This document shows positions 1 through 11,704 of a stretch of DNA of 64,000 nt, piece after piece. Under the pieces are notes generated by a model that saw only the letters and a program-made list of their open reading frames with translations, searched no databases and was not told the DNA's origin. How positions within the stretch are numbered: the stretch's first letter is position 1; every line of letters starts with the position of its first letter. This stretch comes from Anthostomella pinea (taxonomy: Eukaryota; Ascomycota; Sordariomycetes; Xylariales; Xylariaceae), in contig CAUWAG010000013.1 of the NCBI GenBank assembly GCA_963556695.1, positions 310,001 through 374,000 of the forward strand. The letters are read 5' to 3'. A program made the position numbers and the translations under genes.

Positions 1-457
1 GTCCCAGGAACGCCTCGTCAGAGCATTGAGGGGCTTGCAGTAGTACAAAGCCCATCTGAAGATCCGACGTCTTGATGAAGAAGCATTTTATATTGCAAGT
101 AGCGAGTCCGACGATGCCCAATGTATTCAGTCTTGGAGAATCCGAGGTGAGGTCCACGAGGCTGAGCAAAAGATCACCGAGCTGGAACAACAGCTGAGAC
201 ATTGTGAAAACCATCGAGCCCAAGGGGCACACCAGTTCAATCGCCAAAAGAGCTCCGGAAGACCTTGCCGTCCCCTCTGCCGTAGCCGCTGGAATGACGA
301 CGGATGCCCAGGCAGACACAAGTCCCGCAATAGACTCGGAAGTGAAGGCAGGAATTGGAAATTCATCATTTGCGGGTTCGGAGCCGGAGACGACAGTTCT
401 CATCACTATCTAATATCATCTAATCTACACGTGACTACGTGAATGTACTTACCTTAA
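1..457. other. Left-edge stretch, no supported gene
   Basis: A plus-strand reading between about 60 and 410 has a short coiled-coil-like stretch followed by basic, low-similarity sequence. It has no convincing start, splice signals or recognisable domain. It could be the decayed end of a gene that continues left of the window. No RNA gene or repeat is seen. Confidence 0.3.
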
Positions 458-1262
458 TCAACAAGACGAGCTGTCGCCTTTTAACAGCTTTGGATATTCC
501 CTAACCCCTTCCCCCATCTCGGATATCAGGACCACCACGCCGGGATGCATTCCCTCTTGCTCGGCTTTTGTCATCCACTGTTTCAATGAAAGCATCTGAA
601 AACGCGTCTGGTGAGGTTCTTCCAATCCCAAGTCTTGCAACTTGCCCAGGGGGATTAGCTTGTCACCAACCTCGTTTACGTAGGCGATCGCGCCCTCTTG
701 TTCGACTGTGCGTCCGAATACCTTCCCAACGATAGCGTCGCATACGCTCTTCACGAAAACCAGGTCCAGGGTCCCACAATTCATCTCGATTGCCGGCGCC
801 GCCTTCAACTTTCTCATAAAAGTCAAGAATGCGTTGACCCAGTCTTTCTCGGCTTCTTTGCCAACGCTATCATCCCTTCCCGTATGATTGTTGACGGTCG
901 GTGAATACAGACACGTAGCCCATGTTCCTGAGTGGTACTCTCAAGAAGCCTCTCGCACACCCATTTCGCACATATGTATCTAAACGACCCATCCGGTTTC
1001 CAATCGGGCGCAGGCCTCACCGGCGTGGCGTGAAACCCTTCGGTTCCGCTCTTCTCATGCCATATGCCCACGCCGGCGGAGGAGACGTAATGGAGAGGAA
1101 TCCGCCTCCGGATGCAGAAGCGAGCGAGCAAGGATGTCGAACCGACATTCGAGGCGCGGAGGCTAACATAGTGCTTGAGATGAGAGGTATCTGACCCGCT
1201 GTGGATGACGGCATCGGCTTCATTAAATATCAACACCGCTTCTTCCTCGGAAAGACCCAGAT
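458..1262 (-). pseudogene. Relic of a terminal reductase (R) domain from an NRPS or PKS-NRPS type enzyme
   Basis: Read on the minus strand, this matches the NAD(P)-binding thioester-reductase domain that ends many fungal NRPS-like and PKS-NRPS enzymes. Visible signatures are an ADVVIH-like segment (EADAVIHSG), SHLK..SLRASNVGS, the active-site region HYVSSAGVG and the Rossmann C-lobe IHRPS. The C-terminal helices and a natural stop at 458 are present. A one-base loss near 851-860 shifts the frame: similarity jumps from the 823-1236 frame to the 458-826 frame without splice signals. Everything upstream of the domain is missing, because similarity stops at about 1262, where an unrelated oxidase relic begins on the other strand. 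The family reductively releases thioester-bound chains, so this is a dead remnant of a secondary-metabolite gene. Confidence 0.75.
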
Positions 1263-2175
1263 GCGGTTTCTAAGCGGAGGAGGGGGAGGCACTTACGGCG
1301 TGGTTCTCAGCATGACAGCCAAGGTGTATCCTGACGGGCCTGTTGCCAGTGGCGCCTTGAATTTCACCCTCGCTGATGCGCCAAACGCGTCGAGTTACTG
1401 GGAAGCCATCGACCTGTTCTTTCAGCAAATGCCATCTCTCGTCTTGGATCGGAATTCCTTGCAACTGGAAATCGAAAACAACACCTTCAACGTTTTCGGC
1501 ATCACACTCCCTGACCAGGACGTCTCAGTTCTGCAGCCTCTAGCAGCACCTTACCTCACTGAGCTAGAGAGGCTTGATATTAGCTACAGCTTCGGGACCA
1601 GTCCCTTGGCCAGCTTCGTCGACTACTTCGCTAGTATCATGGGCCCGTTGCCCTACGGTCCCTATACGCCCAACGAGATATGGGTTAATCGGCTCGTGCC
1701 ACTCTCAGTAGTGCTCGAACCTACAGCGAATAGCCAACTCATGGAGGCCTTTAACGGCTGTGGCCGACGGCACCTTCCTCATTGGCTGCAACGGTCTGAG
1801 CGTTGCTGATGGCCAGAAGAGGGACCACCCTGGCAATTCCGTCTTCCCGCCTGGCGTGACGCGATTGCTTCCTGCAGCCTGACTGCCTTTTGGGACTATG
1901 AGGCTACGCTTGAGGAAAACTTGGCCGTCAAGGAGAAACTCGTAAGTGTGCATACTCCGGCCATCGAGGCAGCTACTCCGGGCTCGGGGGTCTACCTCAA
2001 CGAAGTCGATCCTTGGTATAGGGGAGACTGGAAGCAGTAGATGTACGGGGTTAACTATAATCGACTCTTGGACATCAAACACAGGTATGATCCGGACAGG
2101 CTGCTCTATGGTCATTTTGCAGTGGGCAGTGACGAGTTCTCGGTAGAAGGAGACGGGCGCTTGTGCAATGTATGA
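1262..2175 (+). pseudogene. Relic of a BBE-type FAD-linked oxidase, 5' truncated and frameshifted
   Basis: The start carries the family hallmark SGGGGGTYGVVLSM of secreted berberine-bridge/6-hydroxynicotine-oxidase-like flavoproteins. The C-terminal BBE domain is clear (GSGVYLNE, DPWYRGDWKQ, MYGVNYNRLLDIKHRYDP, LLYGHFAVGSDE). The N-terminal FAD-binding half is absent. Two opposing frameshifts, near 1755-1760 and 1840-1855, put a roughly 90-bp block out of frame. An in-frame TAG at 2038-2040 interrupts the BBE domain just before MYGVNY. The natural end is TGA at 2173-2175. Enzymes of this family oxidise diverse small molecules and often lie in biosynthetic clusters, which fits the reductase relic next door. 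No product should be expected. Confidence 0.8.
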
Positions 2176-2657
2176 GTTGCTGCATCGAGCGTTGCTTGGG
2201 CCTCTAACAACTCGTTACGACGAGCCTCCTCGTCCAAGCATCAAGTTGGCGAAAGTTGTATTTAGAGGGCGTAAAGATTATAGAATGTTAAAATTTGAAC
2301 CATTGTGGGAGACAGGTGTTGAAAACAACTCATAGTCCGTCACATATATATTTCCCAGAACTGTAGGTGTAGTTGGACGGAGTCCACTGCTGCAAGAGTC
2401 AATGAAATATACTCACTAATAAGGCCTATCTCGAAATTGACCTTGCATTCCTTTCAAGTCTTGGCCGGGGCGGGAAACAATGGTACTGTAGGATGTTTCC
2501 GGCCCTGCCTCCTTTGTTCGTCCTCACCATTGTTCGAACCTAAAGTAAGCTTGCCGATCTTAGAAGCCGTGACTGAGCAAAAAATGCCTCGGTTTCCGTT
2601 GAATACTCATGTCATCATCAGGGAAGAGAGCTGAGCGCTCACTGTTTATTCCTAACC
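2176..2657. other. Intergenic, nothing recognised
   Basis: Spacer between two pseudogenes. It is moderately AT-rich around 2260-2420. I see no coding, RNA or repeat feature. Confidence 0.5.
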
Positions 2658-4033
2658 ATGGGTTCGCGTCAAGGCGACGGGAAGCTCGTCCGCCAAATTC
2701 GGAATTACTTCAGGCAGGACACCAGGGACTTCAAGCCTCTCAAGCTTCTTGTATCAGGTGCCCAGGGGATAGTGGTCATGTTTAGCGAACTCAATGCCGA
2801 TAACAGCGAGGGAGGAGACTCGCCGTCAAACGGAGTCGGACACGGGAGGATGTACCGGATCTTCAGGGAGAAGTCAAAGCATTCCAGGCAAGCAACACTC
2901 CCATCCATACGCGACCATTTCGTGTCTGTCTCCTCAAACGGCCTCGATCCTAATCTAGGTTTTCAACAGATCCTGTTTGGCGCCGAGCATTTCACGCGAT
3001 TGATCATCAACGAAGACAACAGCGCCCTGACGAGGCCAAACCTCGCGCCTATACCCCCCGACGACTTCCTCAACACTATCTTCCGCGTGACCGAGGTCGT
3101 GCCCCATATACAGCTAGACAGGTTCGAGGTCAGGGCATCCAGCGCCGACAAAACGCCGTTCCCCAGTCGTTTGCTCTGGCTCATATTCCGCTGTCTGGTG
3201 CGTGCTTGCATCGAGATGGCCTACCCGCCCGACAGGCACCGGACCAGGGTGTTTGGGGACGAGTGGCGCCAGGATCCGGATTTCAGAGCTGCGACTTCGG
3301 TCGTCCCGGGCGCCGAGCCTCCGGAGTTGTGTTGTACTTTCGTCCTTGGTGACGGCGCTTGGTTCAACGGTGAGTTCGCCCGGGAACAGGTGACTTTTCT
3401 TGCCACTTTAGCTAATCGACACGATATTCCCATAGTGATGTTTGGGGACCTTGACATGGGCTAGCACGGTTTGGTTCCCGTACTGAAATGGATTGATCTT
3501 GGACGGGCACGTTGGAAGTGGAACGAGTGAGTAGCAACACTTGCAAGCGTGGGTGGTATCACTCTGGTCTGACAACCTCTTAGTGGCTACCCGCCCGCCG
3601 CCCCCTCTTACCGAAAGCCAAGCGACAGAAGCGACAGAGTTTGGAAGGGAGTGTGTGAATGCAAATCTCAAAGAAATGGGAACGGTAAGCTTACCCACCT
3701 GCATGATCAGTCCCCCCTAAAGATCTAGGCGACTGCTAAACAGGCGGTATGCAATAACTTGCAGGTGATGGGAAGTATTCTGGATCTGAAAACCAACACA
3801 AAAGACCACTACGATCCGGATCTCGTGGCCCTGGTCGAGCGGTGCAGTGGCGGGAGCGATGATCCTCCGCACCAGACACTCGGCGCGTTCATGGACACCA
3901 TCGACGAAGCCATCCGCACCAAGACCAAGCCGAGCGATTCCCTACCTTGTCTAGGGATGCAGCGAAGAAGGAAACGGACTCCTATATCAAGCATCTCGTA
4001 GCGGACTTGATTCTGAATGGTGACCTTAAATAG
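2658..4033 (+). pseudogene. Broken fungal protein-kinase-like gene
   Basis: The first 268 codons include a glycine-loop-like GAQGIVV, a GAEHFTRLI segment and the catalytic-loop remnant NVMFGDLD. The sequence after the stop continues in register with PVLKWIDLGRA, a DFG-like motif (DLG). This layout resembles fungal kinase-like proteins. Introns are likely at 3370-3435, 3527-3583 and from about 3689 to 3748 or 3765. An in-frame TAG at 3462-3464 lies between NVMFGDLD and the DLG motif, both with and without the first intron. A frameshift near 3920-3945 separates the C-lobe (EAIRTKT) from its natural end (AAKKETDSYIKHLVADLIL, stop 4031-4033). The usual HxD loop is not visible, so the ancestor may already have been a pseudokinase. 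The family call is moderate; the breaks are directly seen. Confidence 0.55.
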
Positions 4034-4558
4034 TAAAGTGCTTGCATACTCAAATATCCGTGGAGTTGACTAAGTCGACCTTTTCATGTTTTGGAAGGAA
4101 CTGGTCTCCAACCCTTAATAAAGCGATGGGCCAGTGAGACTCCCTCCAAGGGGTAACTATGGTAATCGCCCCCACCACGGTCTCCCTTTCCCAGCCGTGC
4201 TGGATGGGCAGCTGGACTTTCTGGTGTGGTATCGCAAGGCCAGAGGTCAGAAGGCCTGACAAGGCCATCACAGGAGCGCGAGGGGACTGCGCGAAGAACC
4301 GGAGCCATGCCAATTCCTTACCCCCACGGCGTGCGGCATGTCTGCTCCTTGGCCGTGGCCGAAGCAACGGTTGACTGGATTAACTATTATAGACTGGAAT
4401 CGTCGGGGAGTTGAGCCCGAGGACCAAGGACATCAAATGGGGTTCGCTCGGCTTCCGTGCCCGTGCCCTCAGGCTCTCACTGGGCCCATATAAGGTAAGG
4501 GGTACTCGTTGCACCTTCATGCTGTGTAAGTATCAGTCTCTCAGACCTCCTTGCGTTA
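4034..4558. other. Intergenic, nothing recognised
   Basis: Short overlapping ORFs on both strands show no family resemblance. The stretch ends at the TA target site (4557-4558) of transposon copy A. Confidence 0.5.
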
Positions 4559-4647
4559 CCATCCGACCCCCCGAACCGGCACACCCCCCCAACCGGCACA
4601 GCCAAACCCCACAACCACCACCAAAAGTCCCCTTACTCACTTACACG
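4559..4647 (+). repeat. Left terminal inverted repeat of copy A
   Basis: About 89 bp, beginning CCATCCGACCCCCCGAACCG and ending CACTTACACG. It is rich in C runs and CCA/CAA triplets. It pairs with the right repeat at 6697-6786 with a handful of mismatches and small length differences. Confidence 0.85.
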
Positions 4648-4830
4648 AATTACAGCCCCTTTTGAGGGTATCTAAACGTTCTTTAGATAGTTAGATAGCC
4701 CTTTTCTTGGTATTTAGCTTAATGTAGATTATTTAATTGCTGGCCATCGGCATCGGCATTTAACAGCCTCCGTGCCCCTCCCTTAAATACAAATTTGCTA
4801 TAGAATTTTCTCTGTGAGCCCCTATCCCTC

Positions 4831-6634
4831 ATGCACCACAACATCCTGAAGCCAGCCATAATGCCTCCGCCCACGTATACAGAGGATAATGTGGTGGATA
4901 CCTACCTAGAAGTCACAGATAATGGCATATCCGTGAGAAAATCCAGCCAAAAATACGGCGTCCCGGCCAGCACGCTGTCAGCACGCATAAGGGGGAGAGG
5001 GACTAAAACAGAAACTCATACCACCGAACAGAGAATTTCTTCCAAGCAAGAAAGCAAGGTAGCAGCCTGGATATTGTGCCAGGAGACTTTGGGGCTTGCC
5101 CCTTCTCACTCAGCTGTCAGAGAAATTGTGGTAGAACTCCTAAAAAGAAAGGGGGATTTCGCACCACTTGGGAACCACTATATGGACAGCTTTAAACGAC
5201 GCAACCCTACCATTCAGACTAAAATCGTCAAGCGAATGGAATCTGTTCGGTTTAAGGGGTTTACCCCTAAGTCTGTGAACTGGTTCTTCAACATCTTAGA
5301 GGACTACGGCTGGGTAAAGCCAGAAAATACGTACAATGTCGATAAGGGCGGCATTATGTCGGGTTTTGGTAATTCTTTTGAGCCCCCTATCCTCACAGTT
5401 AACTAACTATCTTTATAGGCATTGATTCCCTAGTTCTAGGAAGTTCTGAGACGAGGAAAGCTTTCCTAAAGAGCCCCCAGGGCCGCTCGTGGACATCTTT
5501 CATCAAGACCATTTCAGCTACCGGTAGAGTACTCAAACCAGGCTTGATTTTCAAGGGAAAAGATCTCCAAGCGCAGTGGTTCCTTAAGGAATTCCGGAAG
5601 ATAGCCGACTGGTACTATATAATGTCGGAAAACGCTGGATCAGTAACGATATCGCCTGCCAGTGGCTTGAGCACGTTTTCATACCACAAGTGGATGAAAT
5701 TCGTGGCCAGGAGCAGTGGGAACCAGTCCTTTTGATCCTAGATGGCCATGTTAGCCATACCTCCGTACGTACACCAATTTTTTCTGTTTATTTACTGGTT
5801 GTTTAATTTATTCCGATTTAAACAGCAACTGACTATAGAAAAGGACAAATTTATGATGCGGTGTTATTTTGCCAATATCTTGCTGTGCTTTTTCCCAGCA
5901 CACACCAGCCACGGAATGCAACCACTGGATAACGGCCCCTATAACGCCCTTAAGTCCTACTACCAGAGATTCCTCACCCAGTTAAATTCTCTGACTGATT
6001 CTTCCCCTGTTGACAAGATCAACTTTATCCGCTATTACAGCAAGGCAAGGGACATGGCATTTACGCCAAAAAACATCCGCTCGGGCTTCCGAGTGACAGG
6101 ATGCTACCCAATTAGCCACAAAAAGTGTCTAGACATCCAGAAATCCAAGAAGACAAGCAGAAGACCCCCGAGCCAGAAGAACAGGAAGACTCGGAACTAA
6201 AGGACCAACAGACCCCTACCACGAGCCGGCAAATCCGGGATTTCGGGAGGAACCGTTCCCCAGCCACTCGGCTGAAGTTTCAGAAGATCTCCCATGCCTT
6301 TGAGAACCAGGAGACGGAGCTGGCCATAAAAGACCAGAAGATCAGGGCCCTGGAAGCTGAACTGGAGCGGCTACGGCCTAAGAAGAGGAAAAGGATACCA
6401 AATCCCAACAAAAAGTTCATAATAATGGTAGAAATACTAGCCCAGGGTGGTGATCCGTTAGTTCCGGTTGCTGTAGAGTCTTCTTCTTCTTCAGAGTCAG
6501 AAGTTGTTGAAGACGAGGGTGAGGAGGACGAGGAGCTTGCGGACGCTGAGGAGGCTGTAGAAGCCCCTGTTGCAGAAGCCCAGATGACTAGATCCGGGCG
6601 GTCAATCCGGGCGCCGGCTAGATACGTCGATTGA
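4831..6634 (+). pseudogene. Fot/pogo transposase of copy A, frameshifted
   Basis: Exon 1 (from 4831, or from the internal ATG at 4861) encodes a psq-type helix-turn-helix (NGISVRKSSQKYGVPASTLS) and a CENP-B-like DNA-binding part. Introns are 5369-5418 and 5765-5825. The DDE residues are visible as YNVDKGG, LILDGHVSH and HGMQPLDNGPYNALK. The C-terminal tail has a coiled coil (about 6270-6390), a basic patch (RPKKRKR) and an acidic stretch. A one-base loss near 5632-5636 throws SEN out of frame with the following W-I-S-N-D block; it lies between the first and second catalytic Asp and is identical in copy B. A second one-base loss near 6131-6136 is private to copy A. This copy should not make full transposase. 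Confidence 0.8.
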
Positions 6635-6696
6635 GCAGCCAAAACACCACAGAATGATAATTTTGCTGATTTTTTGACCCTATACAGCCTCAAATG

Positions 6697-6786
6697 CGTG
6701 TAAGTGAGTAGGGGGGTCTTTTGGTGGTGGTGGCGGGGTTTGGCTGTGCCGGTAGTGGGGGTGTGCCGGTTCGGGGGGTCGGATGG
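6697..6786 (-). repeat. Right terminal inverted repeat of copy A
   Basis: Inverted partner of 4559-4647. It ends in GGGGGGTCGGATGG just before the TA target duplication. Confidence 0.85.
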
Positions 6787-7662
6787 TAGTTTTGGTTTGA
6801 TGAGGACGTAGTGTTGTTGGTTTTGGTGATGAGCTGGTTCATCATAACAGCGCCATTGGAGCCTTTATACAATAGTCGAATACCCGAGTTACCACATTGT
6901 TCAGGTGTTCAGGGTGGCAGTGGCTGACGGTTCTGCATGACCAGATCTATAATTATCTACAATGGTGTATAGAACTTTGCGGAACTTTACACCTTAACCC
7001 CTGAAATGATGTACATTGCTAACTATTAAGATACCTGCTCTCGAGTCTGTCTTTGCCACCCACTGCCTACACAAGGTACATACCTTAATTTTGGAAACAT
7101 TAAAACCCTTGGTGAGATCTACAAGCAGGGTCCAAGCAAGTGCCGAGGTGGCTGACAAAAACCCTGTACAGTCTACTAAGCTGATGTCAGACCGATCTTC
7201 AACAAATCAGTCAGTGGCGGGAGGACGTTGGATCCGCTAGCTCGTTATAGTAAGGTTTCCTGTTGTAGGTAGCTCAGGTTGCAAAGATGACATGGTACGT
7301 TCATGGCAGGTTGTTATGTTGGTATTATGCTGCGATGCCAAGGTAGGCTGACGTGTGTCTCATCAATACTTTGACCAAAATCTACCATTGAGTCATTGCC
7401 ACCTCGCTCGCTCGGTATCACCGACAAAAGCGCGGAGTGCATGTTTGGTGGCTCAGAACTTTGTTTACCGCACGGGATGTCTCACGACAACTCATGCCAG
7501 CAAAGCCGACTGCACGTACTCATATCATCGAAAAAAGCCAGAAGAGACAAACGTGGGTATTCTTCAGTACCTCTCCCGTTAATCATGCATCACCCAAGTA
7601 CCAAACATACTTGACCTGCTACTGCCCGGTCCCAACATGCCAACATGCCAACATCATCACTC
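6787..7662. other. Intergenic, nothing recognised
   Basis: Downstream flank of CDC37 and of transposon copy A. Several short overlapping ORFs at 7355-7718 are unrelated to any family I know. It probably includes the CDC37 3' UTR. Confidence 0.5.
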
Positions 7663-9232
7663 TTACTCGGGATCATCGGCATACGAGTCCATCGCGGCTT
7701 GCTCCTCCAACTCCTTGATTTGCTTCTGGCCTTCGGCCGTGGTGGCATCTATTATCTGTTCTTCCAAACTCAAGATGCCGGCCTGGATGACGATTAGCAT
7801 GGGTTTTATTGACAGGTCAGGAGTGCATATGACAGAGCTTACCTCGCCCAGTAGACCCACAACGTCCTCGGCATCGGGTACCTTCATCCTACCCAGTACC
7901 TCGTTGACCTTGTCCAGGCTTCCGGATTCCAGAGCCTTTTGCATTTCTGGGGTGAAACCCTCAAATATCTCTCGCCCTTTCTTTTCAGCTTCGTCCTCGC
8001 TCTTCTCGGGCGGGACCCGGATCTTGATCTCAGTCCCGGGATCGACAGCGTGCAACTGAATCTGCTCGACATCTCCGCCGGAATCACCTTCGGCCGCCCG
8101 CTCGGCATTGATCTCCCGTGCCCGGGTCTTGATCCGGTAGTACGTGTCTTGAACGTCCTTGTAGAAGACCTCTTGCGCTTGGTGGCCCTTGGTAGTGATG
8201 CGCTTGAAGAACAGGGCAGCACCGTCCTTGCCTAGTGAACGGCAGTATTGCAGCAGGAGCGCTTGGTGTACGTAATTGCGTGCAAATTCGTCCTTGTTTT
8301 CCAATTGTGCATCGAAGGCCATCACCAGGATACCGTCTGTCTCCTTCTCGGCCAAAACGCCCGGGTGGGAAGCAATGAAAGCATGGCTTTCTCGGTAGTC
8401 GGCGGCCTTGATGTTGGCAAACTTACGAGCATCGGCAGAGGCCTCTATCTCGTCGTTGTCTGGATCAGGAGTCGATGCGCCCTTGGATTCACCGGGGTTG
8501 GCCGACGAGAAGTTCGGGTTCAGAAGCTCTAGCTTGCCGTCATTTTTCTTGGTCTCGGCGGGAGCAGCCGGTTCAGCTTTGGGGACGGACGAGCTGTTGA
8601 AACCGGTACTGTAGCTCTCGCTCGTGATCTTGCTACCTTCGAGCTTCTCCAACTCGGCTAGCTTCGCGAAAAGCTGCTTCTGTAGGTCTTGCACTTGGTT
8701 CAAATGGGTACCGATCTCCTCGACCATGGCACTGTAGCGGTTTTCAGGCTTCTTCTCGTCCAGTGTCTTGTTCACCTGATCCAGCAGTGCCGCCATCATC
8801 TTGGTGTACGAGGGCGGCTGTTCGACTTCAGCATGGACACCTTCGGGTCGGGCAGGAGGCTTGTCATCCGCTGGGTTACCAGCCGACTCCATCACAGCTT
8901 GGAAGGCGACCTCGGCCGGGTTTCGAGTTTCGGCTTCGGCGGCGTGGGAGTTCAGGGCAGCCAGGAGGCCAGAAATGCGCTTCATTAACCCATCGTTGAT
9001 CTGACGCTCGTATTTCAGGGTCTCGATCTGATGACGGCGCTGTTGACGCTCTGCGTGGATCTGGTTCTGTTTCGCGCGGATGAAGGAGCGTTTATCGACG
9101 TTGGGATGGACCTCGACATCGGAGTCGTCGCTGAGCTCCAGATTGTCCTGAAGTAAACAAAACAGTCAGTTTATGGACATTGCCGCAAGGATTGGACCGG
9201 ATTCCTACCCATTTGCTATAGTCTATAGGCAT
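7663..9232 (-). CDS. cdc37: Hsp90 co-chaperone Cdc37
   Basis: The exons are 9209-9232, 9147-7843 and 7782-7663 (introns of 61 and 60 nt), giving 482 aa. The start is fixed by the signature N-terminus MPIDYSKWDNLELSDDSDVE, of which the first eight residues come from a 24-nt first exon. Ser14 and Ser17 lie in the conserved CK2-site context. The order is kinase-binding N-domain with coiled coil, Hsp90-binding middle domain (residues about 200-370, containing ESHAFIASHP and QYCRSLGKDGAALFFKR) and a short C-domain with an acidic end. Cdc37 loads client protein kinases onto Hsp90 in the cytosol. Length and domain order are normal, and no lesion is seen. Confidence 0.97.
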
Positions 9233-9943
9233 CTTGGCTTCTGATGACTGTCAGTACGCAGTCTTCTACACAGAGCACATGAGGCGAGATTGACGTTCAA
9301 GCTTTGGAGCCTGAAACAGCTCTCGATTCCAGCGAGTTCTCAACTTCTCACAGCGCTGCGGGGTCCCTGCAGGTTGGAGCAGGAATGCCCCGCAGCCTCC
9401 CGCCTGGCCACCTGGCCACCTGGAAGCTTATCGATACCCATCGGAAGAGTTCAAGACCAGCACTTGCGTCACGGCGCTAGCTCCCCCTTTTCTGCACCAC
9501 CCAGTTTCCATCTAAGGTACTTTCACACATAGTCATGAGTACTGCAGGATCACGATGAAGTATACCAAACATCAGGAGGATAAAACCAGAGATCACGGTC
9601 GTGACTGAACATGAATAAATCACCATCGCCTTCAACGAGGCCTTCTCACTTCCCGTCTATGCCCCGAGTTGGACTCCCACGATCGTCTATGTCTCCGAAG
9701 GGCTCAGTCGTATTCAGAGCGGTGTAATAGCTCGCGTGCCCACACCCAACGGACTGGGTCCTTCTCTACAGCAGATGAGACGATGCGGATAACAGTAATG
9801 GTAATGAATCTATAGCTAGAGGATCTCTTCTAGAGCTGAACCGTACAAAACGCCTGCGTGACCTGACCTCCCATCGCGTTCATCATCACATCATCTCTCA
9901 GTAGGTACGCAACCACCGGCGCTCCCTCCATCAGATGCCCAGC
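9233..9943. other. Intergenic: CDC37 promoter side and 3' flank of the secreted-protein gene
   Basis: The 290 bases next to 9232 should hold the CDC37 promoter and leader. No clear TATA box or repeat was found. The rest is likely the 3' UTR of the neighbouring minus-strand gene. Confidence 0.5.
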
Positions 9944-10513
9944 CTAGCCGAGCGGGATGATGTCAAAGTCCTTCGGGCCAACGTAGTAGACATCATTGTC
10001 GTACGGGTTCTGTGCGTTGTTGAGCACAATGCGGATCTGGTCGCCGGGGATTTCGTGGAAGGCATGATGTGCGTGGAGGCTACCCTCCAACAACCAGAAG
10101 ACGCCCAGAGTGGCCGGGTTGGCGGCGCTGCCGTTGTTGGCCGCGTTCATGAAACCCCAGCTGACGGCCCCGTCGTTGCAGACGCCCTTGGTGACCGACG
10201 CCAGCCAGGTCGCGCTCGAGGAGCCGGCGTCGTAGGAGCCGCTGCACGACGCCGTCACGGGCGTGGTGGTCGAGTCTCTCGTGACGTTGAACGAGTAGCT
10301 TTTGCATTGCGGCGTTAGCCAGCTGGCGGGGAGAAACCTGAAAAGTTCGTGTGGATGGGTAGGTACTTACGCGACGTAGCTACTGAGATGCCCTTTGCTG
10401 GCGCTGAAGCCGGTGACTCCCCAGTAGGCGGACGGGGTCGTCTCGCTGCGGGGGATGCTGGCGGAGGCGCCCAGCGAGGCGAATGCCGCGGTTGCAACGA
10501 GAGTGGATTTCAT
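9944..10513 (-). CDS. Small secreted protein, 173 aa
   Basis: The exons are 10513-10371 and 10322-9944. The nearest acceptor would give a 33-nt intron, too short, so the next AG (48-nt intron, 10323-10370) is preferred; it keeps the frame and adds AWLTPQC. Residues 1-19 form a classical signal peptide (MKSTLVATAAFASLGASAS). The mature part has three cysteines (54, 74, 96), two possible N-glycosylation sites (NVT at 60, NGS at 111) and an alternating hydrophobic pattern suggesting a beta-sandwich, with W-x-V-T-x-F at its start. It recalls AA1-like secreted fungal proteins, but this is only a resemblance. It is probably extracellular, with unknown function. Confidence 0.75.
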
Positions 10514-11704
10514 TGTGCGAGATGGAAGATGCTGATGTTCTGAGATGTAAGGAGTGCAAAACACTTGAATGCTATGATCTTGCAGATGGTTCTAGGGCCG
10601 GGTTGATGCCCTGGTGTTGCTGTTCTCCGATGTTGTGATGAATTTATGTTGTGATGGTGTCGGTTCTCTGGGCGTTCGATTGCCCGGTATTTATTAACTG
10701 GGACATGGCGGGCTGTGCTTCGTGCCTGCTGTTCTGTTCAAGATGCAGGAAGTAATTGGCTGTTACAGGTTACGTGTAGGTAGCTGCTTCCATGCGGCTT
10801 GTAGGTGTTATAGCCTTGGATACGGAATACACGGCTGGGAGGCAGGTGCGTGACCGGAATACGAGTTGTCAGCTTAAGAGGCGTCACTTCCTACTGCAAG
10901 ACGCTCTCGTATTCTTAGGTATTCTGGGGAATGGACGATCGACGTCTCGGATTGATTCCTGGCCAAGGTGCGAGCGTCGCATTATGTCATCATCACCCGA
11001 CCAGGAGGAACCAGACCAAGCGAATGGGATCAATTGGTGCCGGCCTTCCATTTCGGCCTTTCTGATCACGGCGTGTCAATCGATGTAACGTTGAGCAGAG
11101 CCGCTGTCCTCGGTGGCTGAAGTCTCGGTGTGGGAGCCTGCTGACGTGAGGGTCACCGCACTCACCTCGGTGACACAGCTCACGACTTGCTAGAAAAAGG
11201 AAAGAAAAGATGCGGGCATCTATTTAGTCGCAGGACATACGGCTGCTTAGCCTTATTGCTCGCTAGGAGTTTAGGACCCTGGCTTACGCTGGTTGTTGCG
11301 CTTTTGGACGATGCTATATCTTGTATGAAATAGAGGGACGAATATCTGCTCTGTAATCTTTCCTGTCTTACGTGGTTTATGCTACCGCATCCGTCAGGAC
11401 CAACACGTACCCTGAAGCAGCAATCGTTTTTGACCAGTGGCTGGACTCCTGAGCTTACAACTTATGCTGTACAGGTACCCACTGGACAAGGTGATATGCT
11501 ACCACGGAAGACACACGCGGCAGATGGAAAAAGGTAATTGAATAGTTGTTTGTGTCCAGATCCCCACCCACCCCGGGACGACGAATACATCGATTCTTGC
11601 GGCATCAGCACAGCTTATAATACATTTATACACAATACAGATCCAACTTATACCCCTCAAGGTAAGTTGAAAGCTGGCGAGGGCTTCGTCGTCGCCTTCC
11701 CTAG
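10514..11704. other. Intergenic, no gene recognised
   Basis: Upstream region of the secreted-protein gene and 3' flank of MOT1. A TATTTATTA stretch near 10688-10696 could serve as an AT-rich core promoter. ORFs at 10792-11088 are unconvincing. Confidence 0.45.

Larger units (their letters stand above)
4559..6786 (+). mobile_element. Fot/pogo-type DNA transposon, copy A (2,228 bp)
   Basis: The element has imperfect terminal inverted repeats of about 90 bp and a TA target duplication at 4557-4558 and 6787-6788. Inside is a DDE transposase gene with two introns. A second copy of identical length lies at 34448-36675 on the opposite strand; by eye the two differ at only about ten positions. Each has its own TA flanks, so they are separate insertions and not one duplicated segment. 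TA target sites, TIRs and a CENP-B/psq-type transposase define the Tc1/mariner superfamily, pogo/Fot branch. Confidence 0.9.
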
